64,000 nt of DNA from Rhodobacteraceae bacterium HLUCCA08 (GTDB lineage: Bacteria; Pseudomonadota; Alphaproteobacteria; Rhodobacterales; Rhodobacteraceae). A program made the position numbers and the translations under genes. Shown piece after piece: positions 17,737-27,028 of this stretch (positions are counted from its first letter, which is position 1; the number at the start of each line of letters is the position of its first letter). The notes beneath the pieces were generated by a model. The model was given only the letters and a program-made list of their open reading frames with translations. It searched no databases and had not been told where the DNA came from. Where the stretch lies: positions 62,001 through 126,000 of the forward strand of contig LJSF01000016.1 in assembly GCA_001314655.1 (NCBI GenBank). Direction: 5' to 3'.

Positions 17737-18915
17737 TCATGCATATAGGCAGTCGCGGATCGCCGTCAGCCCGCGCTGCATGTCTTGTCTTGGGGCCACC
17801 ATCGCGACCCGGATGAATCCCGCGCCGGGGTTGGCGCCCCCGACCTCGCGCGACAGGTAGGCACCGGGCAGGACCCGCACGCCGGTGTCCCGCCACAGTT
17901 TCAGCGTCGCCGCCTCGCCATCCGCGACCGGCAGCCACAGAAAGAACCCCGCCTGCGGTGGCAGATAGCCCGGCAGGCCGCCGAACAGCTTGTCGGCGAT
18001 CGCGTATTTTTCCTGGTAGAGCGCCCGGTTCGCCGCCACATGCGCCTCGTCCGACCAGGCCCGTTCCGCCACCCGCTGCAAGGGCAAGGGCAAGGGCGCC
18101 CCGGCATAGGCCCGCAATTGGCGCACACGCGCCATGCTGCGCGCGCCCCCGGCAACGAAACCCGACCGCAGCCCGGGCAGGTTCGACCGCTTCGACAGGG
18201 AATGAAAGACCACGATCCGTTCGGGATCGGCGCCCATCTCGGCCGCGACTTCCAGCGCCCCGGGGGGCGGCGCCTTGCGCCAGATCTCGGAATAGCATTC
18301 ATCGGCGAAGATGCGGAAATCGTGCTTTTCCGCCAGGCCGATCAGTCCCCGCCAATAGTCGCGCGACGCGACCGCGCCCTGCGGATTGGCCGGGCTGCAG
18401 ATATAGGCGATGGCGGTCCGGTCCAGCACCTCGGCCGGCAGGGCCGCGTAATCCGGCAGGTGCCCGGTCTCGGCGACGGCCGGCACAAAGACCGGCTCGG
18501 CCCCCACCGCCGCCGCGGCGACGGCATAGACCTGGTAGAACGGGTTGGGCACCAGCACGACCGGCTGGCGGCCGTTCTTTTCCTCGGGGCACAGCGCGAT
18601 CGCGGCGTTGAACAACCCCTCTCGGGTGCCGTTCAGCGCCATGATCCGGTCGGGCGTCGTGTCGACGCCATAGCGCAGGTTCAACCAGCCGACGATCGCC
18701 GCCAGCAGTTCGGGACTGCCGTCATTGGGCGGGTATTGCGCGAATTCCCCGGCATGGGCCGCGATCACCTCGGCCACGAAAGACGGCATCGGGTGCTTCG
18801 GCTCTCCGATCGACATGTGCAGCACCTCGCCCCCGGGCGCATGGGCGTCCAGAAGGCTCCGCAAACGCGGAAAGGCATAGGCCGGAAGCTGCGAAAACCG
18901 CTCGGGGTCCTGCAT
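17737..18915 (-). CDS. Class I/II PLP-dependent aminotransferase (DapC-like)
   Basis: A 392-residue fold-type I aminotransferase. Visible landmarks are [10 protein letters not shown] near the N-terminus, [22 protein letters not shown], and the PLP lysine in [15 protein letters not shown] (about residues 233-247). The pattern resembles succinyldiaminopimelate aminotransferases (DapC) of the lysine/cell-wall pathway, which fits the neighbourhood of ftsK, but other substrates cannot be excluded. It is the second gene of the amidase-aminotransferase-ftsK-(damaged gene) minus-strand row, 127 bp after the amidase, with no clear terminator between. Confidence 0.85.
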   Translation of the reverse strand: MQDPERFSQLPAYAFPRLRSLLDAHAPGGEVLHMSIGEPKHPMPSFVAEVIAAHAGEFAQYPPNDGSPELLAAIVGWLNLRYGVDTTPDRIMALNGTREGLFNAAIALCPEEKNGRQPVVLVPNPFYQVYAVAAAAVGAEPVFVPAVAETGHLPDYAALPAEVLDRTAIAYICSPANPQGAVASRDYWRGLIGLAEKHDFRIFADECYSEIWRKAPPPGALEVAAEMGADPERIVVFHSLSKRSNLPGLRSGFVAGGARSMARVRQLRAYAGAPLPLPLQRVAERAWSDEAHVAANRALYQEKYAIADKLFGGLPGYLPPQAGFFLWLPVADGEAATLKLWRDTGVRVLPGAYLSREVGGANPGAGFIRVAMVAPRQDMQRGLTAIRDCLYA

Positions 18916-19042
18916 CGTTGAAACTGCCTCGGGTTCGCGGGATCGTTTTCGCCCCGCTTTCGTCGCAAACTAGACCGCCCGGTCGGGCGCTGTCCAGAAA
19001 ATCACCACGAAATTCCGGGGGCTTCGGCGCAAGCTGTGGCTT

Positions 19043-20371
19043 TTAGGCCAGCGCCCGTTCCATCGCCGCGCCCAGCCGCAACAGGCGCTCCTCGGCCCCC
19101 GGCATCGCATCGGCCATCAGCCCGACCGAGGGCGTCCCGGTCGGCAGGCTCAGCGCGCAATCGCCCATCAGGTTGCCGACGCGGGTGTTGCGCAGCGCCA
19201 TCAGGTTCACGTTCCGGTAGTGCTCCGCATCGGCCATCAGCGGCGCGACCTTCGGCGGCAATATCGCCACGCTCGGCATCAGCACCGCGTCATACCCGGC
19301 GATCAGCGCGTGCCATCGCGCCCTCAGCGCGCGCAATTCGTCCCGGGCCGACAGAAAGACATCGGCCGACACCGCCGCGCCCGCGCGCACCCGCTGCAGG
19401 ATCGGCGGCCACATCCGGTCCGGTGCCGGTTCCACGAGGTCGCGCCAATTGGCCCAGGCATCGGCGGTATAAAGCGGCACCGACAATTCGAAGGCGCGGT
19501 CCAGGAACGGCGCCCGGATCGGGTCGATCCGCGCCCCCGCCGCGCCCAGCCGGTCCAGCGCGGCGCGATAGCCCGCCTCGGGCGCGGCCTCGATCCCGTC
19601 CAGCACGATCGTCTCCAGCGCGGCGAACCGCGCCCCCTCCAGCGTCGCGCCGCGCAGATCGGCCGGCGTGCCGCCCTCCAGCGCCGCCAGCATCAGCGCC
19701 GCGTCCTCGACATTCCGCGTGATCGGTCCGACCGTATCGAACCCGGTGCACAGCGGCACCACGCCCTTGAGGGACAGCCGCCCATGGGTGGTCTTCAGCC
19801 CCACCAGGTCATTCCAGGCCGCCGGGATGCGCACCGACCCGCCGGTATCGGACCCCACCGCCGCCGCCGCCAGCCCGAAGGCGACAGACGCCGCCGCCCC
19901 CGATGACGACCCGCCCGGCACGGCCTCGGCAGCATTCACGCAAGGCGGTGTCTGCGCCATCGGGTTCAAGCCCAGCCCGGAAAAGGCGATCTCGGACATA
20001 TGCGTCTTGCCCAGGCAGACCAGGCCCAGCGCCGTGGCATTGCGCAACACCTCGGCGTCGCGCCCGGGCACCCGGCCCGCCATCAGCCGCGTTCCGGCCT
20101 CGGTGCCGATGCCCGCGCTGTCGAACAGGTCCTTCCAACTGACCGGCACGCCGTCCAGCGCCGACAAGCGCCGCCCCAGCCGCGCCCGCTCCGAAGCCGC
20201 CCGCGCCTCGGCCCGGGCGCGCTCCGGCGTGACCCGGACATAGATCCGATCCCGCAGCGGATGCGCCTCGATCGCGGCCAGGAAACCCTCGGTCAACGCC
20301 ACCGGGTCGATCTGCCCGGCCCCGATCCCGCGGCCCAGTTCGGCCGCGCTCATCCCTCGCCACTGGTCCAT
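19043..20371 (-). CDS. Amidase signature family hydrolase
   Basis: A 442-residue amidase (GatA-like fold) acting on a C-N bond of an unknown amide. The Ser-cisSer-Lys triad is visible: lysine in PVSWKDLFDSAG (about 77), the cis-serine in the GGSSSGAAAS run (about 147-156), and the nucleophilic serine in GSDTGGSVRIPA (about 167-178). The start at 20371 has GGAGGG 3-8 nt upstream. A continuous frame extends over 1 kb further but lies antisense to the ubiH-type gene and is rejected. It is not GatA itself by context, as no gatB or gatC is adjacent. It is divergent from the monooxygenase gene, 81 bp apart. Confidence 0.87.
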   Translation of the reverse strand: MDQWRGMSAAELGRGIGAGQIDPVALTEGFLAAIEAHPLRDRIYVRVTPERARAEARAASERARLGRRLSALDGVPVSWKDLFDSAGIGTEAGTRLMAGRVPGRDAEVLRNATALGLVCLGKTHMSEIAFSGLGLNPMAQTPPCVNAAEAVPGGSSSGAAASVAFGLAAAAVGSDTGGSVRIPAAWNDLVGLKTTHGRLSLKGVVPLCTGFDTVGPITRNVEDAALMLAALEGGTPADLRGATLEGARFAALETIVLDGIEAAPEAGYRAALDRLGAAGARIDPIRAPFLDRAFELSVPLYTADAWANWRDLVEPAPDRMWPPILQRVRAGAAVSADVFLSARDELRALRARWHALIAGYDAVLMPSVAILPPKVAPLMADAEHYRNVNLMALRNTRVGNLMGDCALSLPTGTPSVGLMADAMPGAEERLLRLGAAMERALA

Positions 20372-20452
20372 GCCGCCCTCCGTTTCCGCCGACAGACGGT
20401 AGCGGCGCAAAGGCGCATGGACAATCCCGCCCGCCGCGCCATAGTCCGCATC

Positions 20453-21661
20453 ATGGAACAGGATGTGCTCATCACCGGCGGCGGGTTGAACGGCCCGGTG
20501 CTTGCCCTTGCCCTGGCCCGGGCGGGCCTCACGGTCACCGTGATCGACGCCCTGCCCGCGGAGACCCGCAAGGACCCGGGCTTCGACGGCCGCGCCTATG
20601 CCCTGGCGCTGGCCTCGCGGCGGCTGCTGGTCAATCTGGGGCTTTGGAGCGCGGTTGCGGACAACGCCCAGCCGATGCTGGAAATCAAGGTCACCGACGG
20701 TCATGCCGGCACCGGGCCGTCCCCCTTTTTCCTGCATTTCGACGCGGCCGAGATCGAGGAAGGCCCGATGGGCTACATGGTCGAGGATCGCCACCTGCGC
20801 CCGGCCCTGCTGGCCGCGATGGAGGCCGATCCCCGCATCACCCACCTGTCCGGCACGACCGTCACCTCGCAACAGCTCGACGGCTGCGCCACGGTAACGC
20901 TGGACACGGGCAAGACCCTGTCGGCCGAACTGCTTGTCGGCTGTGACGGGCGCGCCAGCGGCACCGCCGCCCGGGCCGGGATCAAGCGCACCGGCTGGGG
21001 TTACGGCCAGACCGCGGTGACCTGCGCCGTGGCCCATGACAAACCCCATGACGGGATCGCGCACCAGTTCTTCATGCCGGCTGGACCGCTCGCCATCCTG
21101 CCGCTCAAGGGCAACCGCTCTTCCATTGTCTGGAGCGAAACCGACACCCGCGCGGCCGAACTCATGGCGATGGACGAGGCCACCTTCCTGCAGGCGCTCA
21201 AACCCGCCTTCGGCTCGTTTCTCGGGCCCATCACGCTCGCCAGCCCGCGGTTTTGCTACCCGCTGGGCCTGACGCTGGCCGATGCCTTCATCGCCGACCG
21301 GCTGGCTCTGGTCGGCGACGCCGCCCACGGCATGCACCCGATCGCCGGTCAGGGTCTGAATGCGGGGTTCCGTGACATCGCCGCCCTGGCCGACGTGCTG
21401 GCCCGGGCCCGGGCCCGGGGCGAAGATATCGGCACACGGCCGGTGCTCGACCGCTACCAGCAATGGCGCCGCTTCGACACGGCAACGCTTGCGCTCGCCA
21501 CGGATACGTTCAACCGCCTGTTTTCGAACGACAACCCCCTGCTGCGCGGGCTGCGGGACCTGGGGCTTGGCGCGGTCAACGCCGTCCCCGCGCTGCGCCG
21601 CGGCTTCATCCGCGAAGCAGCCGGCCTGACCGGAGACCTGCCCCCGCTCATGCAGGGCTGA
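20453..21661 (+). CDS. UbiH/UbiF-family FAD-dependent monooxygenase (ubiquinone biosynthesis)
   Basis: A 402-residue class A flavoprotein monooxygenase that would hydroxylate the ubiquinone head-group precursor at the membrane surface. FAD motifs are in order: LITGGGLNGPVLALALA (about 5-21), a DG motif in LLVGCDGRASGTA (about 157-169), and GDAAHGMHPIAGQGLNAG (about 281-298), which is the UbiH/COQ6 family signature. The start at 20453 gives the standard N-terminus. An alternative ATG 36 bp upstream adds residues not seen in relatives. Which position of the ring it modifies (UbiH, UbiF or UbiL role) cannot be read from sequence. Confidence 0.85.
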   Translation: MEQDVLITGGGLNGPVLALALARAGLTVTVIDALPAETRKDPGFDGRAYALALASRRLLVNLGLWSAVADNAQPMLEIKVTDGHAGTGPSPFFLHFDAAEIEEGPMGYMVEDRHLRPALLAAMEADPRITHLSGTTVTSQQLDGCATVTLDTGKTLSAELLVGCDGRASGTAARAGIKRTGWGYGQTAVTCAVAHDKPHDGIAHQFFMPAGPLAILPLKGNRSSIVWSETDTRAAELMAMDEATFLQALKPAFGSFLGPITLASPRFCYPLGLTLADAFIADRLALVGDAAHGMHPIAGQGLNAGFRDIAALADVLARARARGEDIGTRPVLDRYQQWRRFDTATLALATDTFNRLFSNDNPLLRGLRDLGLGAVNAVPALRRGFIREAAGLTGDLPPLMQG

Positions 21662-21666
21662 CCCCC

Positions 21667-21697
21667 GCTTCCTTGGGTTGGAAATCCTCGGGGGGTG
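21667..21697 (-). repeat. Tail module of the intergenic hairpin repeat, copy C
   Basis: On the minus strand this reads CCCCCCGAGGATTTCC followed by AACCCAAGGAAG. It matches the distal module of the arrays at 5549-5625 (CCCCCCGAGGTATTTTCGGG, then ACAAAG) and 46527-46588. It lies between the converging ubiH-type and Trm112-like genes. The G/C hairpins of the full element are missing here. Confidence 0.55.
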
Positions 21698-21757
21698 AAT
21701 TGGCCGCAGGTCAAGAGGGCGGCAGACAGCCCCTTTCCCCGCCCGCCGCGGGCGAGA

Positions 21758-21949
21758 TCAGTCGACCTGCCGCGCCTCGTCGGCGATCATCACCGGAATG
21801 CCGCCGCGGATCGGATAGGCCAGATGCGCGGCCTTGCTGATCAGCTCCTGGCGTTCGGCATCATAGGTCAGATGTCCGTGGGTTTCCGGACAGACCAGCG
21901 CCTCCAGCATGCGCGGATCGAAATCCGGCCGCACCGTCTCTTCGGTCAT
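21758..21949 (-). CDS. Trm112/YcaR-like small zinc-ribbon-type protein
   Basis: A 63-residue protein of the Trm112 family (bacterial YcaR/UPF0434). In eukaryotes and archaea Trm112 is an activator of methyltransferases; the bacterial role is poorly defined. The family pattern is present: [12 protein letters not shown] near residues 14-25, then [20 protein letters not shown] (about 37-56). Only one of the zinc-ribbon cysteines is present, as in many bacterial members. Its ATG overlaps the stop of the LON-domain gene as ATGA, so the two are translationally coupled. Confidence 0.82.
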   Translation of the reverse strand: MTEETVRPDFDPRMLEALVCPETHGHLTYDAERQELISKAAHLAYPIRGGIPVMIADEARQVD

Positions 21950-22593
21950 TGCATGACCTCCTCGCCATCGCCGCCACGCAGCGCATATTCGATCAGGGTG
22001 AACAGGGTTTCGCGCCGGGTCGACAGCGACGGCGCCTCCAGCAGCGCCTGACGTTCTTCGGGATCGAACGGGCACAGCATCGACAGCGAATTGACCAGCA
22101 ATTCGTCCTCGGCCTCTTTCAGCGCGTCCCAGTCGGTCGACAATCCACGCACGCTGAAAAAACGCTCCAGCAAGGGCATCAACCGGCCGCGATCCAGCTC
22201 CGGGTCGCGTTCCGGCGCGCCCAGGTCGGCTTCGAAACCACTCCAGTCGACGCGCGTGCGGCGATAGGGGGTAAAGCCCTCGACCTCCTCGATCACGCGA
22301 AACCGCGACACGCCCGACAGGGTGATCATGTAGCGGCCGTCCTCGGTCTCGGAAAAGGCGGTCAACCGCCCGGCGCAGCCGATCTTGTGCAGGCAGCTCT
22401 TGCCGTCGCGCCCCTCATAGGGCTGGATCATGCCGATCAACCGCGTCTGCGTCTTGAGACAATCGTCGAGCATCGCCAGGTAGCGCGGCTCGAAGATGTG
22501 CAGCGGCAGCCGGGCCCGGGGCAAAAGCAAGGCGCCCGGCAACGGAAAGACCGGGATCACGTCGGGCAGGTCGGCCGCTTGCAACATGGGCAT
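21946..22593 (-). CDS. LON peptidase substrate-binding domain protein
   Basis: A 215-residue stand-alone Lon N-terminal (substrate-binding/PUA-like) domain without ATPase or protease parts. Diagnostic segments are [30 protein letters not shown] (only the class is meant; [10 protein letters not shown] and HIFEPRY are the key pieces), then GCAGRL and a C-terminal helical region. Proteins of this type are widespread in alphaproteobacteria but uncharacterised; a role in protein quality control is conjecture. It sits between a CnoX-type thioredoxin gene (34 bp upstream) and the Trm112-like gene (4-bp overlap), a conserved trio in the family that suggests a shared proteostasis role. Confidence 0.85.
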   Translation of the reverse strand: MPMLQAADLPDVIPVFPLPGALLLPRARLPLHIFEPRYLAMLDDCLKTQTRLIGMIQPYEGRDGKSCLHKIGCAGRLTAFSETEDGRYMITLSGVSRFRVIEEVEGFTPYRRTRVDWSGFEADLGAPERDPELDRGRLMPLLERFFSVRGLSTDWDALKEAEDELLVNSLSMLCPFDPEERQALLEAPSLSTRRETLFTLIEYALRGGDGEEVMQ

Positions 22594-22627
22594 CAGCTAG
22601 CGCCCCCTTTGCGCCGGGCAAGCCTGC

Positions 22628-23536
22628 TCAGACAAAGATCATCGACGACAGCCTGCGCCGCCCGTTCAGCACCACCGGGTCGTTGGGCTTGAGCGCGTCG
22701 AAGATCGTGAACAGCTGCGTCCTGGCCGCGCCGTCGTTCCAGTCGCGGTCACGGCGGAACAGGTCCAGCAACTGATCGACGGCGCCGGCCGTGTCGCCGG
22801 CCGCGTTCAGGGCCGTGGCCAGGTCGAACCGCGCCTGGTGATCGTCCGGGTTCGCGTCGACCCGGGCCCGCAACTCGTCCACCGGGCCCGCGTGTTCGGC
22901 CTGGCGCGCCAGTTCGAGCGCGGCCCGGGCGGCCTCCAGTTCGGGCTTGTCGTGCAGCTCGGCCGGGGCGCCGTTCAGCACCGCCTCGGCCTGGTCGACC
23001 TGGCCCAGCGCCAGATGGGCGCGGACCATCCCGCCAAAGGCCGCGGCGCTGGCCGGATCCTCCTGGGCGATGGCGGCGAACACCTCGGCAGCGCCGGCCG
23101 CATCGCCGGCCACCAGCATCTGCTCGGCCGCCTCCAGCGCCTCGCCCAGCCCGTCATCACCGCCCAGAGCGGCCATCTTCTGGACGAAGTCCTCGACCTG
23201 GCTCGGCGGCAGGGCACCCTGGAACCCGTCCACCGGCTGGCCCTTGTGAAACGCATAGACCGTCGGGATCGACTGCACCCGCAGCTGCCCGGCCACGCCC
23301 TGGTTCTCGTCCACGTTGACCTTGACCATGCGCACCTTGCCGCGCGCCTTCTGCACCGCCGCTTCCAGCGCCGGGCCCAGCGTCTTGCACGGGCCGCACC
23401 AGGGCGCCCAGAAATCGACGATGACCGGCACCTCCTGGCTGGCATCGACGACATCGGCCATGAAGGTCTGGTCGGTTGCATCCTTGATCAGGTCATCGGC
23501 CGGTGCCGCGCCCTGGGTTCCATCGAGTTCGAGCAT
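22628..23536 (-). CDS. cnoX: Thioredoxin domain/TPR protein, CnoX (YbbN) type
   Basis: A 302-residue protein with an N-terminal thioredoxin domain (FWAPWCGPCKTLGPAL, active-site CGPC at about 46-49) followed by tetratricopeptide-like helices to the C-terminus. In E. coli CnoX is a chaperedoxin that guards proteins against oxidative aggregation and hands them to GroEL; it lacks the CxxC redox pair there, whereas alphaproteobacterial members such as this keep it and may reduce disulfides. GGAGG lies 6 nt before the ATG at 23536 (MLELDG), so an upstream ATG at 23548 is not used. Confidence 0.85.
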   Translation of the reverse strand: MLELDGTQGAAPADDLIKDATDQTFMADVVDASQEVPVIVDFWAPWCGPCKTLGPALEAAVQKARGKVRMVKVNVDENQGVAGQLRVQSIPTVYAFHKGQPVDGFQGALPPSQVEDFVQKMAALGGDDGLGEALEAAEQMLVAGDAAGAAEVFAAIAQEDPASAAAFGGMVRAHLALGQVDQAEAVLNGAPAELHDKPELEAARAALELARQAEHAGPVDELRARVDANPDDHQARFDLATALNAAGDTAGAVDQLLDLFRRDRDWNDGAARTQLFTIFDALKPNDPVVLNGRRRLSSMIFV

Positions 23537-23662
23537 CGTTGCCTCCAATCGGGCCAGGTTTCTTGCGCCCTATATGGGCAAGACCGTCGCAAAGGCCAAG
23601 GGCGGGCTTTACCGGCGGGCATGGCACGGTCATTCTGCCGCGGACAAGCGAAAGGCCCGCCC

Positions 23663-24301
23663 ATGCCCGTGATCCTGACCTTCGGCGACAGCAACACCCA
23701 TGGTTCTGTCCCGATGACAACGGCCGAAGACCGGCGCCGTTTCGGGCACGACATCCGCTGGCCCGGGGTCATGGCCGCCGCGCTCGGCCCCGGCTGGACC
23801 CTGATCGAAGAGGGCCTGCCCGGACGCACCACTTGCCGCGACGACCCGGTGATGGGCGCGCATATGAACGGCCAGACGGGCTTGCGCATCGCGCTGGCCT
23901 CGCATGCGCCGGTGGATGTGCTGACGATCATGCTGGGAACCAACGACCTCAAGACCCGCTTCGCGCCCACTGCGCAGCGGATCACCGCCGGGGTCGCCGG
24001 GCTGCTCGACATCGCCGGCTCGGCCGAGGTCGCGGCGCGCCATCCTGGCCTGCGCCTGCTGCTGATCTGCCCGCCCCCGGTGGTCGAAACCGGCCCGATC
24101 CGCGATGAATTCCTTGGCGCCGAAGCGGTCGGCCCGGACCTGCCGCGCAGCCTGTCGGCGCTGGCGCAGGCCCGCGGTGTGGCGTTCCTGGATGCCGGTG
24201 CCACGATCGCCGTCAGCCCGGTCGACGGCGTCCATTTCGACCAGGACGCCCATGCGACGCTCGGCCGCGACGTCGCCGCCGCGATCGACCGACTGGTCTG
24301 A
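23663..24301 (+). CDS. SGNH/GDSL-family hydrolase (arylesterase-like)
   Basis: A 212-residue esterase/lipase-fold enzyme with the SGNH blocks in order: GDSNTHG at residues 8-14 (nucleophile serine), the block II glycine in EEGLPGRTT, GTNDLK near 94 (block III Asn), and DGVHFD near 192 (catalytic Asp-His). There is no signal peptide, so it is probably cytoplasmic. AAAGG precedes the ATG by 7 nt. The resemblance is to arylesterase/acyl-CoA thioesterase-like SGNH enzymes of about 210 residues. It lies 67 bp upstream of phaC; a functional link is not shown. Confidence 0.85.
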   Translation: MPVILTFGDSNTHGSVPMTTAEDRRRFGHDIRWPGVMAAALGPGWTLIEEGLPGRTTCRDDPVMGAHMNGQTGLRIALASHAPVDVLTIMLGTNDLKTRFAPTAQRITAGVAGLLDIAGSAEVAARHPGLRLLLICPPPVVETGPIRDEFLGAEAVGPDLPRSLSALAQARGVAFLDAGATIAVSPVDGVHFDQDAHATLGRDVAAAIDRLV

Positions 24302-24368
24302 AAGACACGCCGCCTGCCGGGCCCGGCCGCGTCATGACGGTGTCACATTCCACTTGCAGGAGGTTTCC

Positions 24369-26102
24369 ATGACCAAGGACACGCCCGCTACCGCCCCGGA
24401 TGACCACCGCACCGAACGTGACGCGCTCGACCGGGCCTTTCGCGCCGCGGCGGCGCGCATGACCAACGGCGTTTCGCCCCAGGCCACCTTTTCCGCGCTG
24501 CAGGATTGGCTGTCGCACCTGTCCCGCGCTCCGGGCCGCCAGATGGAGCTTGCCGACCACGCCCTGGGCAATGCCCTGCGCGCCGGCCAGGGCCTGCTCG
24601 ACCCCGAGGCCGGCATGACGCCGCGCCCCGGCGATCACCGCTTCGACCATCCGGGCTGGCGGTCCTGGCCGTTCAACGCCTGGGCGCAATCCTACCTGGC
24701 GGCCGAGGATTGGTGGCACGAGGCGACACGGCCCCTGCGCGGGATGCAGCCGCGCTCGGCCGACCGGGTGCGGTTCATGACCGAACAGGCGATCAATCTG
24801 GCCGCGCCGTCGAACAATCCCGTGCTGAACCCGGAGGTCGTGGAAAAGACCGTCGAGACCGGCGGCGCCAACCTGCGCGGCGGCTATCGCCGCTTCCTGC
24901 ACGACCTGCGCAAGGACCTGACCGGCCAGGCCGACGGCCCCCGGCGCTACAGGATCGGCGACAATATCGCCTGCACCCCGGGCAAGGTGGTGTTCCGCAA
25001 CCATCTGCTGGAGCTGATCCAATACGCCCCCGCCACCGGCACGGTCCATCCCGAACCGGTGCTGATCGTGCCGGCCTGGATCATGAAATACTACATCCTC
25101 GACCTCAGCCCGGAAAATTCGCTGATCCGTTACCTGGTCGACCAGGGCCACAGTGTCTTTGTCATTTCCTGGGTCAATCCCGGGGCCGAACTGCGCGACA
25201 CCACGCTGGACGATTACCGGACATCCGGGGTGATGGCGGCGCTCGACTTGGTCGGCGACATCCTGCCCGGCCGCAAGGTGCATGCCTGCGGCTATTGCCT
25301 GGGCGGCACGATCCTGGCGATCGCGGCGGCGGCCATGGCCCGGGACGGCGATGACAGGCTGGCCTCGGTCACCTTGCTGGCCGGGCAGACCGATTTCACC
25401 GAGGCGGGCGAGCTGTTGCTGTTCCTCGATGCCGCTCAAATCGCCTATCTTGAGGATCTGATGTGGGAGCGGGGCTATCTGGACGATGAAAAGATGGCCG
25501 GCGCCTTTCAGGCCCTGCGCGCCCGCGACCTGGTCTGGGGCACCGCCGTGCGCCGCTACCTGCTGGACGAGGACGACCCGCAATTCGACATCGGCGCCTG
25601 GGCCGCCGACGCGACGCGGATGCCCTACCGGATGCATTCCGACTACCTGCGGTCGCTGTTCCTGGAAAACCGGCTGACCGGCGGGCGCTTTGCCGTCGAT
25701 GGCCGGGTGATCGCCCTCAAGGACATCAGCGCGCCGATGTTCGTGCTGGGGACCGAGACCGATTACATCGCCCCCTGGCAATCGGTCTACAAGGCGGCTC
25801 TGTTCACCGAGACCGAGCTGACCTTCGTGCTGACCAATGGCGGGCACAATGCCGGGATCCTGTCCGAACCGGGCCACAAGCGGCGCCATTTCCGCGTCGG
25901 CCACCGCACCGCCGACAAGCGCTACATGGACCCGGACACCTGGCTGCAACATCACGAGGCGCAGGACGGAAGCTGGTGGCCGGTGTGGCAAGGCTTCCTG
26001 ACCGAACGCGGTTCGGGCCCGATGGTGAAACCGCCGAAGATGGGCTCCAAGGCGCACAAGCCGCTGTGCGACGCGCCCGGGACCTACGTGTTCATGGAAT
26101 GA
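24369..26102 (+). CDS. phaC: Class I poly(3-hydroxyalkanoate) synthase
   Basis: Polymerises hydroxyacyl-CoA into PHA granules. It has 577 residues, in the class I range. An N-terminal PhaC_N region reaches to about 250, with TPGKVVFRNHLLELIQYAP being highly conserved. Then comes an alpha/beta-hydrolase core with the lipase-like box GYCLGG (about 308-313), whose cysteine is the nucleophile, the aspartate in TETDYIAPW and the histidine in GGHNAGILSEPGH. AGGAGG is 5 nt before the ATG. None of the usual partners (phaZ, phaP, phaR, phaA, phaB) is adjacent, so it may be a second synthase gene of the genome. Confidence 0.9.
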   Translation: MTKDTPATAPDDHRTERDALDRAFRAAAARMTNGVSPQATFSALQDWLSHLSRAPGRQMELADHALGNALRAGQGLLDPEAGMTPRPGDHRFDHPGWRSWPFNAWAQSYLAAEDWWHEATRPLRGMQPRSADRVRFMTEQAINLAAPSNNPVLNPEVVEKTVETGGANLRGGYRRFLHDLRKDLTGQADGPRRYRIGDNIACTPGKVVFRNHLLELIQYAPATGTVHPEPVLIVPAWIMKYYILDLSPENSLIRYLVDQGHSVFVISWVNPGAELRDTTLDDYRTSGVMAALDLVGDILPGRKVHACGYCLGGTILAIAAAAMARDGDDRLASVTLLAGQTDFTEAGELLLFLDAAQIAYLEDLMWERGYLDDEKMAGAFQALRARDLVWGTAVRRYLLDEDDPQFDIGAWAADATRMPYRMHSDYLRSLFLENRLTGGRFAVDGRVIALKDISAPMFVLGTETDYIAPWQSVYKAALFTETELTFVLTNGGHNAGILSEPGHKRRHFRVGHRTADKRYMDPDTWLQHHEAQDGSWWPVWQGFLTERGSGPMVKPPKMGSKAHKPLCDAPGTYVFME

Positions 26103-26179
26103 CGTCGGCACAAATCCGCCCGGAATGAAGGCGCAGCCGCCGCGCATCGCCGCGCCGCGGCCCGCCGCCGCGCTTCGCC

Positions 26180-26968
26180 CTACAGATCGAAGGTCGCAAA
26201 GACCGGCGCATGGTCGCTCGGCTGTTCCCAGCCGCGCACGTCGCGCAGGATCCGGCTGCCATGCCCGGCATTCGAGATGTCCGGCGTCGCCCAGACATGG
26301 TCCAGCCGCCGCCCCTTGTCGGCACTGTCCCAATCCGGGCTGCGATAGGACCACCAGGAATAGAGGTTGCCCTCGGGAATATCCTGGCGGGTGATATCGA
26401 CCCAGCCGCCGGCCTCCTGGGTTTCGTCCAGTTGCGCCACCTCGATCGGGGTGTGACTGACGACTTTCAGAAGCTGCTTGTGGTTCCAGACGTCATCCTC
26501 GCGCGGGGCAATGTTCAGATCGCCCACCAGGATCGCCTTTTCCGGCCGATCGCCATGGAACCAGTCCCGCATCCCGGTCAGGTAATCCAGCTTCTGGCCG
26601 AATTTCTCGTTCACCGCGCGGTCGGGCTTGTCGCCGCCGGCGGGGACATAGAAGTTGTGGATGGTGACACCGTTCTCCAACCGCCCGGCGATGTGGCGGG
26701 CATGGCCAAGGGCGGCGAAATCCATCGACCCGACCTCTTCGATCGGCAGCTTCGACAGGATCGCCACACCGTTGTAGCCCTTCTGGCCGCGCGCGATCAT
26801 GTGACCATAGCCCAGCGCCCGGAACAGCTCGACCGGGATCTTGTCCACCGGGCTCTTGCATTCCTGCAGGCACAGCACGTCGGGGGCCTGTTCGGACATC
26901 AGCCGCGCCACCAGCCCTTCGCGCAGGCGGACCGAGTTGATGTTCCAGGTGGCAAGGGTGAAAGGCAT
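26180..26968 (-). CDS. xth: Exodeoxyribonuclease III
   Basis: An AP endonuclease and 3'-5' exonuclease of base-excision repair. It has 262 residues of the exonuclease-endonuclease-phosphatase fold: TWNINSVRLR at the start, LQECKS with the metal-binding glutamate (about 35-37), NFYVPAGGD, LVGDLNIAP (about 148-156), then RLDHVWATP and SDHAPVFA with the catalytic Asp-His at the C-terminus. The window's neighbours give no operon partner: 60 bp separate it from the upstream aminotransferase gene. Confidence 0.93.
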   Translation of the reverse strand: MPFTLATWNINSVRLREGLVARLMSEQAPDVLCLQECKSPVDKIPVELFRALGYGHMIARGQKGYNGVAILSKLPIEEVGSMDFAALGHARHIAGRLENGVTIHNFYVPAGGDKPDRAVNEKFGQKLDYLTGMRDWFHGDRPEKAILVGDLNIAPREDDVWNHKQLLKVVSHTPIEVAQLDETQEAGGWVDITRQDIPEGNLYSWWSYRSPDWDSADKGRRLDHVWATPDISNAGHGSRILRDVRGWEQPSDHAPVFATFDL

Positions 26969-26997
26969 GGGGTCGCTCCGGCTGGTGTCGGGGGTAG

Positions 26998-27015
26998 GCC
27001 GGGCATCTGCCCGGC
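26998..27015. other. Short intergenic hairpin
   Basis: GCCGGG-CATCTG-CCCGGC, a perfect 6-bp stem, lies between the aminotransferase stop and the xth start. There is no U-tract. It could slow or stop transcription from the upstream genes. Confidence 0.35.
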
Positions 27016-27028
27016 AATCCGGCGAAAC

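Noticed and set aside
14660-18298. FtsK frame extending 192 codons upstream of the chosen start
   Set aside because: The extension overlaps the aminotransferase gene, has no sensible sequence, and the start at 17722 has a ribosome site and the normal FtsK N-terminus.
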